DNA from: Hirudo medicinalis
Taxonomy: Eukaryota; Annelida; Clitellata; Hirudinida; Hirudinidae
Length of the DNA: 64,000 bases
Reading direction: 5' to 3'
NCBI GenBank assembly: GCA_011800805.1
Contig: MPNW01000060.1
Coordinates: forward strand, 53,842 to 117,841
Below are positions 52,277 through 62,877 of the stretch, one piece after another. Both the position numbers and the translations under genes were made by a program. Each line of letters opens with the position of its first letter. Position 1 is the stretch's first letter. Under the pieces are notes generated by a model. It had not been told where the DNA came from. It saw nothing but the letters and a program-made list of their open reading frames with translations, and did not search any database.

Positions 52277-53229
52277 TTGCAGTTAAAATAAATAATTATC
52301 ACGAATGATAAATTATACACCTCCCACTGCATATTCACTGGGATTAAAAGACATCCTCACTTATTACTTCCATCACAATTCACACCTAGTCACCTGTTTT
52401 TGCTTGAATTACTTGGAATTTTTAACACGATAAACTATTATTCCTGAAATTCTTGGTTGATATTTTTGATAATTTGTCGGATATGTGAGAGAATCAGTGG
52501 TCGATTGAAAGAGAGAATAGGATTAATGGAAGAGTAATAAAGAAATGATGGATGGATCTGATTCAAATAATTTCAGGATGTCAACAAATCCTTATACATT
52601 TATTTCTGTGATGTGTTTGCTCTGTTATTGTAATTATTGTATTGACTTGTAGTTGTAACGACTATTATCAATTATTAAAATATTTAATAATATTATTAAT
52701 TCAAAATCAACAATTACATGATTCATCCATTTCATGCTCAACCCCTTAAAAGCGAGACACAAGAACCTATTTCGAGGAATGCATCTTCCTGACTATCATT
52801 ACTATCATCAACTTCAGCAATATGTTTAAGTTTACAAGATTAACCCAAGTCAATGTTTTGCGAGAATCTCAATTATTAATTAAAAGTGCATTAAAAGATT
52901 CCTGAGAACAATTTTTATTTGTGCATTTGTTAATTTTTATGCTTTTGTGTTTTTTATGTTTTCTCTCAACTTATTTCTGCCGCGGGCTGCAGAAATAAAA
53001 TTGTTATTGAATTATCAAAAGCACGACACGAAAGCAGACATCATCGTCTGCTACGGATGTCAAACTTTAATTTTTAATGAAACAAAACATATTCTCCATG
53101 AAATATTCAAACTGACAAGTGAGGTCTAAAAATGGAAAAATCTAAAATAATTACTGGGAAATGCTGGACTATTTGTCGAATGCCGCACTTTGAAAGGATT
53201 TCCCCGCTCCATGCTTCGTCGTCGTGGCT

Positions 53230-56200
53230 TCAAAACCTCTCCTCAACGAAGTGCTTCGATAAAATTCTTTGTTCTGCCGCAACGCGGTTGTTTATCCTTC
53301 CGGCTAATTGACTATTTATCGCCCGCAATACCTCTCTAAATCTCACGACTAAATTCTCCTGGTTGGAACGCGAAACACGATCCTGTCTCGATCCTCCTGA
53401 GATCGATGTCCAACTCGGCAAATTAGCAACGATTTCAATCTCTTCACGAGATCCAGGCACGCAAAATGCCCGAAGAAATTGGTCTGAAATCGGAGGTAAA
53501 TCCGAAGGTATTGTTGGCGATGATGATGATGATGATGGCGGTGATGATGATGATGATGCCAACTGGATCTGATCGGATCGGTTCGATTCTCCGTCATCCT
53601 CGAAGGTCATTTGAATATCTCCTTTCTTTGAAGTGGTCTCGGAGCACGGATGAACTTTGTTGTGACGGTCTCCGTGGAAACGCCGAGAGGAGTTGAGAGA
53701 TGTCTTCGGCTCCGTCAGAGAATTCCGCTTTCCATTTTGAAGCAACTGCTCGTGACTTATTGTGAGTCTCATTCTTGTTTTAAAATTGAATTTCGACGAA
53801 AGTCGGATGGGCTTTTTGATGAAACTTGAAAAAACTGGACAGGCTGAGGTGGATGTGGGCGGTTCAAAAATCCAACTGCATCTCTGAGTAGTTTGAGGGT
53901 GGTCCTCGTTCGAATTGTTGACAAGTGAATGGCTTTGAGGTGCCCCGCATATTCTTGTTCCTCTGTGATACACGATGGCACTCGAAACAGTCAGAACGAT
54001 GGCACAAATGGTCAGCAGGAGAAGCGCCACTGCCAGACTTAACTCCAGTGCGTTTGGATTTTTAAGCAGAAACAAACTCGATATGGCGATTTCAGAAGTG
54101 GCATAATTCGTCAAAATCTGACTGTTTTGACCTGACTCTGGGTTGTTCTCAAAACAGGAAATATTTTCCAAGTCTTTGAGAAGTTCAAGAACATTTGTGA
54201 GGTTACGTCCCTGATAACTGCTGCAGTGACAACAAACCGGGTTGTTTTTCAATGTGACTGATTGCAAATGAGACATTTTCGTCAAAGTGTCTGGAATTGA
54301 ATGAAAGAGATTCGAGTGGAGATAAAGATTTTGAAGGTGTGTGCACTTTTCCAGGAAGCTCAAGGATTTCAAACTCTTAATGCGGTTGTTAGAAAGATCG
54401 ATGGTGTGGACTGTTTCCAGAATTCCAAGGTGGAATCGAGAATGTTGAAGCGAAAATGGCGTCCGATCGTCCGGATGGGCTCTCTTGTTTCTTCCCGCTC
54501 CGAGGAGGCGTCTTCCTGAGCAGTTTAGAACTTCCAGGCGAAAGTCGTTCCAGGTGCACGAACAATCCTGGAGAGGACAGAGTCTTTCCAGGCAATCAGA
54601 GTTAATAAAATATTCATTCAGCCTCACTTTCACTGCTGCTCCGTTCGGCTGACTAAAATCATCAGAAGCATTCGTCGAACGACACGAATAGTTCTTCCAA
54701 TCCGGCAGCACCCAATCTAAGTCTTCGTTCCTTCTCCAGATTTCTTTGCTATGATAGGATGCTTTGGTGAGCATCCTCTTTAAAATGACCATCTGCCTTA
54801 TCAGATGGCAATCGCATTTTATGCTGTTCTCAGCCAAGTTGAGTCTGAGGTTTTTCCACGATGAGCAGATTTTTCTGATCACCGACGACTTGTAACCGCT
54901 GGCGATGTCGCCGAAATATTGCTCAGTTTCAGGACTGAAGAGCCTCTCCATGGAATTGTTCTTCAACTGAACCAGCATGGGGCAGTGACCCTTGTCGTTG
55001 TGTCCGGGAAAAGGAGCATGCCACTTCCAGATGGAATCCAAGTGCAGACGGTTGTTGTTCAGAATTATTTTCACTCTCTTTCTTCTCCACTGACTCAAAT
55101 TGTGGCCTCCCTCGTTGTCGTCTCTGCCACAAACCTTATAAAACGCCATCTTTCCAATGCTCTCCATCAAATTGTTTGCCAGGTTGAGTTCGGATAGGTT
55201 TGGAAGATACAAAAAACTCATGCTTCCAACGACTTTCAGTTTATTCCACGACAAGTCAACGTGACTCAGGTACTTGCTGGTGAAACTGCCCACCTCGAGG
55301 TACTCCAGGTGATTGTGCGACAAATCCAGGTACTTCAAGCGTGGAAGTTCTTCCACCCCATAAGGCGGAAGGTGTTTGATCTCGTTGTGAGAGAGTGTGA
55401 GCTGCCTCACAGAACAGAATGGTGACTCTTGGAGAAGCGTGAATGGCCAGGATTTCATGGAGTTGCGCGAAAGATCAAAAACTCTGAAGTTGATACTCGG
55501 ATCACTGCACATAACTTCGGGATTTCCTTTGACATTTTGTCCATTCTTCCTCCTTCTACTTTCTTTCATTCCGAGAAAAGACCAAATCGGTCTGGAATGA
55601 AGACGTGCTATTTTTAGCTGCTCTTCGTCGAATTCTTGTGAAATCTTGAGTCCGCTGTTGGACAAATTGAGATGTTTGAGGTCAAGCATAAGTTCCACTA
55701 GGATCTGAACGTCGCTCGCCTCAACGGAGTTTCCTGAGAGATCCAGATATTTGATGCCGGGGAAGCGGAAACAATTTATCGACCGGTCCTCGTCTAGGGC
55801 CATGATGACCGCGGACACTCGGCGTAGATTAGGTATTGATTCATTATCACTATGGGCTTGTAAATCACCAGCTCTAGCAGTTTCTGGTATTTTCTCGTCA
55901 ACACATCGTACTCTCCTATAGCCCTTTATCCAGGCCATAATGGAGCCGATAATTGGATTATCCGGAAATTTATTTCCAACCGTGGAGTGAAACCCTATAT
56001 TTTCCGATCTCTTCTGAGAACCACCGGCGAGAATATCCATCTCCCCATCGGGTTTACTGCTATATATTCGATCGGCCGTTGCGCTTGAAAACCCTCGAAT
56101 CACGCTTGAATGAATTTCATCTTTCGATTTCGATGGCAGAATTTTGCTCTCTCGAGTCGTTGCCATTTCGCGGAGGAAAGTTGAAACATTAATCCCTCGA

Positions 56201-57420
56201 TCGGTTGTTATCGCCTCCAAGGATGGGCGATTGAAAGCGAGAGGCGGACCGGTGTCCTTCTGAGATAAGTTGACCGTGTTGACTTTAAGCTTCCGCACTC
56301 GTTGCAGACACTCCATGGGTACGGACTGCAGTCGATCGATGCTATCCCGGCCAATCGCCTCGACGGACACCACGGAGAAGCCCAAGTATCCAGGCGCCGA
56401 CGGCGAACACAAACAAAACAGCAATTCCCGGTTCGCCTCTGCCGAAGCGTCTAAGTTGTTTATGAGCTGTTTTCCGGTCATCCGTGGAGATACGACCGGT
56501 GCAGAAATTGATGACCTCGATGACGAGAGGGTCATTTGTTCTGCTGCCGCTGAGGAAGAAGAAAACGACGAAGGCGCTGAATGTGACGGAGATGATGATG
56601 ATGAGGATGATGATGACGACGGTGACATGGAGAATATTGATGATGATGTCAGTGCAGGTTCCCTGTGTTTTTCGTCAGCAACCTCTCCAAAGGAGTGGAA
56701 CAATAAAACTGATGAACTTCCAAGTCGACTTTGTCCTTCACGGTCCATTGATTGCGGGTCTTCACCGGTCACCGGTGAGTGATGCTCCTCGACGAACGAA
56801 TTTAGAACTTTAGGAGATGAGAAGGGAGGCGATGGAGTTGCAGTGAGGAGGGAAGATGAACTGCTTCTGTCTCCGGTGATGAGTTTTGTCATAAAACCTC
56901 CAGAAGTTGCACCTTCAGTGATCCACTTCCCAAAACTGTTTAATTTCCTTTTGTAACTTTCATTTGACTTCTTAAGATCGGCATCCGTTGGCAAGGCAAC
57001 AGACACCGTGGTCAGCAGAGCGTCAGCTGAAAGATTCCTTCGGTCTAGCGACTTGTTGCTGTTTTCCAATCCGATTTCAATCTTTGTTTTCACTCGAGGA
57101 GACAATGAAATCTCCGAGCTAGACTTTTTGCGAATCTTAGCAACCGATGGTTCAAATCCGAGATTGGTTTCTGCTCCGATGGAAGATTCATTATTGCGAA
57201 GACTGCCGGCGGGTGAGGAGGTTTTTCCGGGAGTAACTTTCATTTCGTCAGAGGAAAATTGGAAACACAACTTTTTAAAAGAAGTCGATCTTCCAACTTT
57301 CTTCCTCGTCCGACCTGTCGGCATTTTAAGAATTCCATTTTCTGTTTTCATGTTTCTTGTCTCACGAGAGGTCGCTTGTGCTTCTCTTTTATCTTTTATT
57401 CTTGTTGATGGAAGTCTTAT
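53230..57420 (-). CDS. Large leucine-rich-repeat receptor with Toll-like ectodomain, no TIR seen; 5' end missing
   Basis: One exon of 1396 codons begins at a clear acceptor (tttcattgcttcag, 57423-57421) and runs to a stop at 53230. Numbering from the acceptor: residues 1-330 are charged and Ser-rich; leucine-rich repeats run from about 530 to 860 (KYLDLSGN, VFDLSRN, LTLSHNEIKHLP, KYLDLSHNHL, HVDLSWNKL, ELNLANNLM); a Cys-capping motif (CDCHL) lies near 870; a second Cys cluster (CPLQDCSC) at 948-955; two or three more repeats (IDLSNNRIKSL, LYLHSNLFHSIP); a second cap (NPVCCHC); a helix at about 1125-1151; and a 245-residue tail. Two Cys caps around a gap are the multiple-cysteine-cluster layout of protostome Tolls. 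The tail has Ser-rich and Glu-rich parts but no TIR motif. No signal peptide is visible, so at least one upstream coding exon is needed. If translation instead starts inside, the first Met is at 57351. Confidence 0.8.
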   Translation of the reverse strand: MRLPSTRIKDKREAQATSRETRNMKTENGILKMPTGRTRKKVGRSTSFKKLCFQFSSDEMKVTPGKTSSPAGSLRNNESSIGAETNLGFEPSVAKIRKKSSSEISLSPRVKTKIEIGLENSNKSLDRRNLSADALLTTVSVALPTDADLKKSNESYKRKLNSFGKWITEGATSGGFMTKLITGDRSSSSSLLTATPSPPFSSPKVLNSFVEEHHSPVTGEDPQSMDREGQSRLGSSSVLLFHSFGEVADEKHREPALTSSSIFSMSPSSSSSSSSSSPSHSAPSSFSSSSAAAEQMTLSSSRSSISAPVVSPRMTGKQLINNLDASAEANRELLFCLCSPSAPGYLGFSVVSVEAIGRDSIDRLQSVPMECLQRVRKLKVNTVNLSQKDTGPPLAFNRPSLEAITTDRGINVSTFLREMATTRESKILPSKSKDEIHSSVIRGFSSATADRIYSSKPDGEMDILAGGSQKRSENIGFHSTVGNKFPDNPIIGSIMAWIKGYRRVRCVDEKIPETARAGDLQAHSDNESIPNLRRVSAVIMALDEDRSINCFRFPGIKYLDLSGNSVEASDVQILVELMLDLKHLNLSNSGLKISQEFDEEQLKIARLHSRPIWSFLGMKESRRRKNGQNVKGNPEVMCSDPSINFRVFDLSRNSMKSWPFTLLQESPFCSVRQLTLSHNEIKHLPPYGVEELPRLKYLDLSHNHLEYLEVGSFTSKYLSHVDLSWNKLKVVGSMSFLYLPNLSELNLANNLMESIGKMAFYKVCGRDDNEGGHNLSQWRRKRVKIILNNNRLHLDSIWKWHAPFPGHNDKGHCPMLVQLKNNSMERLFSPETEQYFGDIASGYKSSVIRKICSSWKNLRLNLAENSIKCDCHLIRQMVILKRMLTKASYHSKEIWRRNEDLDWVLPDWKNYSCRSTNASDDFSQPNGAAVKVRLNEYFINSDCLERLCPLQDCSCTWNDFRLEVLNCSGRRLLGAGRNKRAHPDDRTPFSLQHSRFHLGILETVHTIDLSNNRIKSLKSLSFLEKCTHLQNLYLHSNLFHSIPDTLTKMSHLQSVTLKNNPVCCHCSSYQGRNLTNVLELLKDLENISCFENNPESGQNSQILTNYATSEIAISSLFLLKNPNALELSLAVALLLLTICAIVLTVSSAIVYHRGTRICGAPQSHSLVNNSNEDHPQTTQRCSWIFEPPTSTSACPVFSSFIKKPIRLSSKFNFKTRMRLTISHEQLLQNGKRNSLTEPKTSLNSSRRFHGDRHNKVHPCSETTSKKGDIQMTFEDDGESNRSDQIQLASSSSSPPSSSSSSPTIPSDLPPISDQFLRAFCVPGSREEIEIVANLPSWTSISGGSRQDRVSRSNQENLVVRFREVLRAINSQLAGRINNRVAAEQRILSKHFVEERF

Positions 57421-58193
57421 CTGAAGCAATGAAATAAATGTATGTTGACTAGAATAATCATAAGTTATTTTACTTGTCAAAAACTCAAATGTATGAATGT
57501 AAGAAGATGATCATCATCAGCATCGATCAAGAGGATGCACTGAGAATCACACACGGCCATCACCAGTCGTGTTACTTAAAATGATTATTTATTATTTTAT
57601 TAAAATTATTCACAATCTCCAGACGCCCTTAAAACATGTTTAACATTTAAACAGAGAAAACGAAAACAATTTTTATTTAAATTTCTACTTTTTCACGTTT
57701 TTCATTTTGGAATGAAAAATGAAGACAAAAGCAATGAAAACAGCCAACTATTGCCTCGTCATCGATCTAATATTGCCTGGAGCAGAGGTCAAGACATCGC
57801 CAAAGGTCAAACAAGGTCGCCACCTGTCGTCTCCGGGATTCTTTAATTAGCAGCAATAAAAGGATGATGCTAAGCGCTCCTGAAGCAATTTGTGTGGCTC
57901 TCAATAAGCACTTCTTTAAAAATAACAACAACAATAATAATAATAATTTTGTTATTATGTAATAATATATAATAATATAATAATATGTAATAACATAGAA
58001 TAATCTAAATTACGAACTGAAATAGTCCTTGAACAGCAGATTACAAATGCATGTTGCAAAATTTATTTGAACTTCTGTGAAGTTCAAAACCTGTCCGATA
58101 ACGACTTGATAAGGATTATGAGCTCCAAATCCTTCCCAATAACTGTGTGACTTACTGAGGACTCATGCGGAAACCAATCTCTTCTCGGGATTT
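57421..58193. other. Intron or intergenic region upstream of the receptor exon
   Basis: AT-rich, with an AAT-type tract near 57930-57990. I saw no convincing signal-peptide exon on the minus strand here; a small frame starting MAVCDSQCILLIDADDDH (near 57564) has no good donor. Confidence 0.4.
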
Positions 58194-59646
58194 CTAAGTT
58201 CTTTCTCCAAATGACTGATCACACGACTTGGTTCCTCTTTGTGTGAAAATGATTAAAATGCTGATGAAGACGATGACCATTGTGATTGTGGTTGCGATGA
58301 CGATGACGATCAGATATAAGACCGCAAAAACACTGATTAAATACAAAAAACATCGAATTAATGAATAATAAATAATAATTAATATGTAATAAATTAATGT
58401 TGTTAATTTGATTAAAAACCCTGTTTTCTTCTCATTAATTTCAAATGCACTTAATCACAAATCGAGTGTAAAAAAGGTGGAAGAATGTTTGAAAATTCTC
58501 AGTTCCATGTTCTCAATGTACTTTTAATCAACGCATCGAAGGAAACTAATTGCATGTCGTGTTAAGTTTTGAAAGTTTCACATCTGCTGATTTTTTCTGT
58601 TGATGGCTTCGAAATTTGTTTCAGAAATTAAACGAATTTAAACATTTATGCTTGAAATTTGTTTCTTAAAAAAAAAGTCTAAATCTCAGTCTTCGATGTG
58701 GTGGGGATTTGAAGACATCAAGATTGTAGAAAGAGAAGAACACGGGAAATAAATGAACATCATTCTTTTACCTCGTGCGATCAAAGCTCACCTCAAAGCA
58801 CAAACAAGTCACTCCTTCTTGGCAGGCATCCACTGGTTCTCCGAAGTTCCAGGTTCCAAACGAAGGACATTTGCACTCCACTTGTGCACCCGATGTCGAC
58901 GTCCCATTATTTGGAATGTCGCCGTCGACAAGGGATGCATCCGTTGTAATGGAATGTTGTCCAAAGAACTTACATCCCTCAACGACTTCTGTGCTTTGAC
59001 TGGGTGATGGTTTGTTCACAAATGATCTCCAAGGAGTCGTAGACAGAATTTCTTTAAGAGAAGAAATGCTGATGGCTGAAGGAAAAAGTGAAGTCGGTGT
59101 TGTTGCACTCGGCGACTGCCGAGCGACTTGTGTAGTTGTGCTGAAAGCCGTGAACCGTGGAAAATATGGACTGTCATGTCTGATGTCGAATGTCATTACC
59201 TCCTGCCGACTTATGTCACTCAGCCGTGACAACGACGCTGACGACGACGACTTGGGCGACGAAGTTAATGGTGGCGCTGTTGATGACGATGCTTTTAGCG
59301 CTTTAAAATCAATCTTTCTCTTCATATCTCCGAGTCTGCCTTGCACCTTCAGTATGGAATACGATAGATCTGGCGAAGATATGAACTTCGACGACGACGA
59401 CGATGATGATGATGATGAAAATGGTGATGATGAAGATAATGACGATAATGATGATGATGATGACGACGACGATGATGATGATGATGATGAAAATGGTGAT
59501 GAATATAATGACGATGGTGGCTTTAAAGGTGGCTCCATTCTTTCTCCTTCCGATTTATAGCCGTTGGAAACATCAGGGTGCACAAAGACGTTGGAAAAAC
59601 CCCATAAAATAAAAACTAGCATTTCCATTCTAACATTATCGCCCAT
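58194..59646 (-). CDS. Orphan Ser-rich type I membrane protein, 2 exons
   Basis: Exon 1 (59646-58772) encodes a signal-peptide-like start (MEMLVFILWGFSNVFVHP at residues 7-24), long Ser runs (about residues 45-95), a Ser/Thr-rich mucin-like body, and a Cys-rich end (CKCPSFGTWNFGEP, then CQEGVTCLC) like part of an EGF fold. Exon 2 (58332-58194) joins in phase and encodes a helix (LIVIVIATTITMVIVFISIL) and a short tail ending FGERT; total 337 residues. Exon 1 has a second donor 20 nt upstream (GAG|gtgagc, exon end 58792), closer to consensus and in phase 0, which fits the receptor exon at 57420 instead. Acidic/Ser codon runs come from TCA/TCG repeats. No family recognised. Confidence 0.7.
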
Positions 59647-59647
59647 A

Positions 59648-59704
59648 GTTACTTGTTACTTGTTACTTGTTACTTGTTACTTGTTACTTGTTACTTGTTA
59701 CTTG
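59648..59704 (-). repeat. (CAAGTAA)8 heptamer array next to a start codon
   Basis: On the minus strand about eight perfect copies of CAAGTAA end two bases before the ATG at 59646. The array would form the 5' UTR or lie directly at the transcription start of the Ser-rich gene. Confidence 0.95.
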
Positions 59705-59983
59705 CCCAATGGGGTATTGTCGGCCTTATTATTAGTTTAATTATGTTGCATCATTTAAACATAATTATTTAAGATATTTATTAACATTTCATTCAAGTTC
59801 TCTTGAGACATTCGCCATTGAGCAAACATGAAATCCACTCGTTCTTTGAAGTTTTCCCTTCCTCCTTTCCATCAGTCGTTCATTCCATTGTCACTCTGAA
59901 AATAAAAAGAAACTAAATAGGTGTCAACTTAATGTTGCTGTTGCCGTCCTTGTTGTGGTAGTAAGCCATTATCAGCCTTCATT

Positions 59984-60082
59984 GCATTGATTCATTGATT
60001 GATTGGCTGGTTGATTGATTAATTAATTGATTGATTGGTTGATTGTTTGAGTGATTGATTGATTGATTTATTGATTGATTGG
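59984..60082. repeat. (GATT)n imperfect array
   Basis: ATTGATT/GATTGATT units with substitutions over about 100 bp. Confidence 0.9.
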
Positions 60083-60274
60083 ATTTAACCGATGCCATTT
60101 TGACTCTAATCAGCTTGAAATGAGTCTGTAAGATTGATGGATTGTTCCAGAAGTGCAATCATGTCACGGGAGGTCTCAAACGTGTTCAAGAAGGATTCAA
60201 GCTCGGAAGATGATATCGGCCAGAGACTGTTTACAGAATGAGTGAAGGAAAGATACATGAAAAACTTTTAACCG

Positions 60275-60332
<58 letters not shown>
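60275..60332. repeat. (ATC)n microsatellite
   Basis: About 19 uninterrupted TCA/ATC units, just upstream of an E-box/CRE cluster. Confidence 0.97.
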
Positions 60333-60333
<1 letters not shown>

Positions 60334-60382
60334 TTCATTATCACTGCCTCTTTCCATTAGAGTGGAGGGAGTTTTGTTTGTC

Positions 60383-60428
60383 CACGTGACCTACGACCCG
60401 GACATGACGTCACGATGCCGATCACGTG
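60383..60428. promoter_or_regulatory. E-box / CRE / E-box cluster
   Basis: Two palindromic E-boxes (CACGTG at 60383-60388 and 60423-60428) flank a full palindromic CRE (TGACGTCA at 60405-60412) within 46 bp. Such sites bind bHLH-zip factors and CREB/ATF factors. The block is GC-richer than its surroundings and lies about 0.75 kb upstream of the Ser-rich gene on the minus strand, so an upstream enhancer is plausible. Confidence 0.5.
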
Positions 60429-60785
60429 ATCTTTGGGGATTTTTGAAGTTTGCAAACTATGATAGATGAAAAAACAAAAGAGGAAAGAATCATAAATAAC
60501 ATTTGGATGTCTTCATGCCGTCGGCTCTGAAGCTTATTGTCTGTGTGAGTGATAAACAAGAATTATGAATTCTTCAGTGGAATCATGGTCCATCCATAAT
60601 TGAAATTATTATGAATAATTATGAGAACAACCTCATTTTATGGTCATTAACGAGGATCATACAATTATTGAACCATCCGTTCATGTTCACTCAATATTTA
60701 CCTGCATATTGGTTTCCACTCGCATACCAAATTTATCATTATTTTTCGTTATTACTCTATAATTGTTTGAAATAGTTTCTTATGA

Positions 60786-60816
60786 TATTATTATTATTAT
60801 TATTGTTATTATTACT

Positions 60817-60884
<68 letters not shown>

Positions 60885-61260
60885 CATCATTATTATTATT
60901 ATTATTGATAATAACCACATAATGTATAACAACCAATTGTTGTATGACAATATACAATTATATGACAATTGTTGTACGACTAATACAACACCGACTTTAG
61001 CAACAACCTTCTCTCTCCTCTCCACCATGCTCGTCAAGGGCTTCAACGTCACAATGTCAACCATCATCGTCATCACCAGCGACATCACCACCAAACTCAT
61101 CGTTAACTCATCGTCATCGTCATCATCATCATCATCATCATCATCATTATCACCATCATTATCATCACCATCATCATCACCATCATAATCACCGTCGTCA
61201 TCATAGTCATCATCATCGTCATCATCGTCATCGTGAATATCGTCATTATCGTCATCATCT
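60786..61260. repeat. (ATT)n and (ATC)n microsatellites
   Basis: An ATT run with a few ATC units fills about 60786-60906. An ATC/GTC run with interruptions fills about 61108-61260. The open frames across them (Ile, Asn or Ser runs) are artefacts of the repeats. Confidence 0.93.
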
Positions 61261-61542
61261 CGGCCGGCATGGTCACGGCACCAGCATAAGCAGGTAGTTC
61301 ATGAATAAAACAAAGCTTTCTTGACAGATTTCACACGCTCAGAACCGACTTTAAGCGACAATTTGCAGGCATCCTCAGGACCACCAATGAAGACTTCTGA
61401 CATGAGCGTGCACTATCACACGTACAATCATTTCCTCCTCCTCCTCCTCCTCATCCCTGCCTTCGCTCCATGAGGACAACGACGACTATGGAAGAGATGA
61501 TGATGACGACGATGACAAGTGGAAGAGTGGCGGCTGCGATAT

Positions 61543-61583
<41 letters not shown>

Positions 61584-62499
61584 CACCAAACACTCTGACA
61601 TCAACGACTTCTTGGAGAGTAGAAATAGAGAAAGAATAAAAAAAAATTCCTAAGGTGTCGCAACCAGACCAACTCCAAGCCGCCCCAATCATCATCATCA
61701 TCATCATCTTAGTCGTCGTCATCATCATGTTATCATGTTATCGAGATAAAAGTCATCGCAACAACTATTAATTAAGCTCGTACAAGTACTAATGATCATC
61801 ACCGTCACTGCCGTAATCATCGTCATCATCATCATCATCAAGGCCAGCCACGTGAAATCCGAAGAGAATCCACACATGATCTTAAATGAGCGGATAATGA
61901 CGGCAACAGCGTAACACAACACCTCATTCTCGATTGAAATTCTCCCAGCGTCTGGAAAGACATGGAATTAGTTGCTTAGAACATCTGTGCAGCCGGGCAG
62001 CCAGCATTTCCCTATGATGGAGTGGAAAATATTTGTTTACCGCTAAAAGCGTCGTTCGCCATCAGGAGATAGTGAGGATTAAAGAGAGAGTGAGTGAATG
62101 AGAGAGAAGGTGGAGAGTGAGGGGAGAATAAGGACACTGGAGGACGTTATTGACATCTCCAGGACTAGGCAGGAGGAGAAATGGAATGACGGGTCCTACT
62201 GCATCTACTTGATGAGGATTGAATGGCATACATCATTTCGACGTTCAAGTTGCAGCGCCGAGCATTTCCAAGAAGCAATCGATTCATTCCAGATTCAATC
62301 GACGCCGCCGCCACCTACGCCACGGTCGCCAGTTGCTCCGGAATATTTTATCAGCCGATGTCAACCTCAACTTGGATGGTTGACTGGAAGAGGGACGCTT
62401 GTTTGACGAGTGTTTCCAGATGGCAACGGTCATCGAAAGTGGAAGTCAAACCGAGCAATTCTCCAGAACTTAATTTACGGCGCACGGTTGATAGCGGGT
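61261..62499. other. Intergenic with scattered CTC, GAT and ATC tracts
   Basis: Short microsatellites lie near 61433-61455 (CTC), 61540-61580 (GAT), 61690-61730 and 61815-61845 (ATC). Frames at 62098-62406 and 62223-62558 are open but show no domain, and I see no splice context. GC content rises toward the right. Confidence 0.45.
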
Positions 62500-62550
62500 C
62501 ACACACATACACACACACATACACACACACATACACACACACACACACAC
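62500..62550. repeat. (CA)n with CATA interruptions
   Basis: ACACACATAC units repeat four times, then a pure CA run follows. Confidence 0.95.
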
Positions 62551-62834
62551 TAAAATAAAAAAAAAACAAAATCGCGGACCTTAATGTGTAAGATTCACTT
62601 CATGAATGAGCTCCACGCGTCCGAAAGCATGTGAGAGAAGCTTTTTTTTTTATTACGCTCTCTAGACTAGAACCATTATTTCCAGGCAGTATTTATTTCC
62701 AGGCAGGCCACACAAACGCTCACGTCATCGAGCCTTGGCACCGAATTTTAGAGCTTGAATATTTAATAAAGTCGAAACGAAACTAAAGTCGAGTATTGAA
62801 AAATGTTTTACCTCGATTGGAAGTCGCAGTCGCC

Positions 62835-62836
<2 letters not shown>

Positions 62837-62877
<41 letters not shown>
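62837..62877. repeat. (CT)n microsatellite
   Basis: About 20 CT units with one TA interruption. Pure CT/GA tracts near animal promoters often bind GAGA-type factors; here the next promoter signal is about 0.9 kb downstream. Confidence 0.95.

Larger units (their letters stand above)
49052..53229. other. Long intergenic stretch, no gene seen
   Basis: About 4.2 kb with microsatellites and AT-rich sequence. The short open frames near 50744, 51281 and 52947 have no domain, splice support or conserved pattern. A palindromic CRE (TGACGTCA, 49313-49320) stands alone near the left end. A further exon of the leucine-rich receptor could hide near the right end, but I could not see one. Confidence 0.45.

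Noticed and set aside
52947..53129. 60-residue plus-strand frame with a hydrophobic start (MFFMFSLNLFLPRAAE)
   Set aside because: It resembles a signal peptide, but it is short, has no donor in phase and lies in the 3' region of the receptor gene.
56270..56813. Asp-rich or Met-rich plus-strand frames over the receptor exon
   Set aside because: They are shadows of the Ser-rich coding part of the minus-strand receptor.
59012..59560. 182-residue Asp-rich frame, plus strand
   Set aside because: It is antisense to the Ser runs of the type I membrane gene, which has a signal peptide and an in-phase second exon.
62098..62558. Two overlapping open frames near 62.1-62.6 kb, plus strand
   Set aside because: They show no domain, end in a CA repeat and have no splice partner; chance frames in GC-richer DNA are likely.
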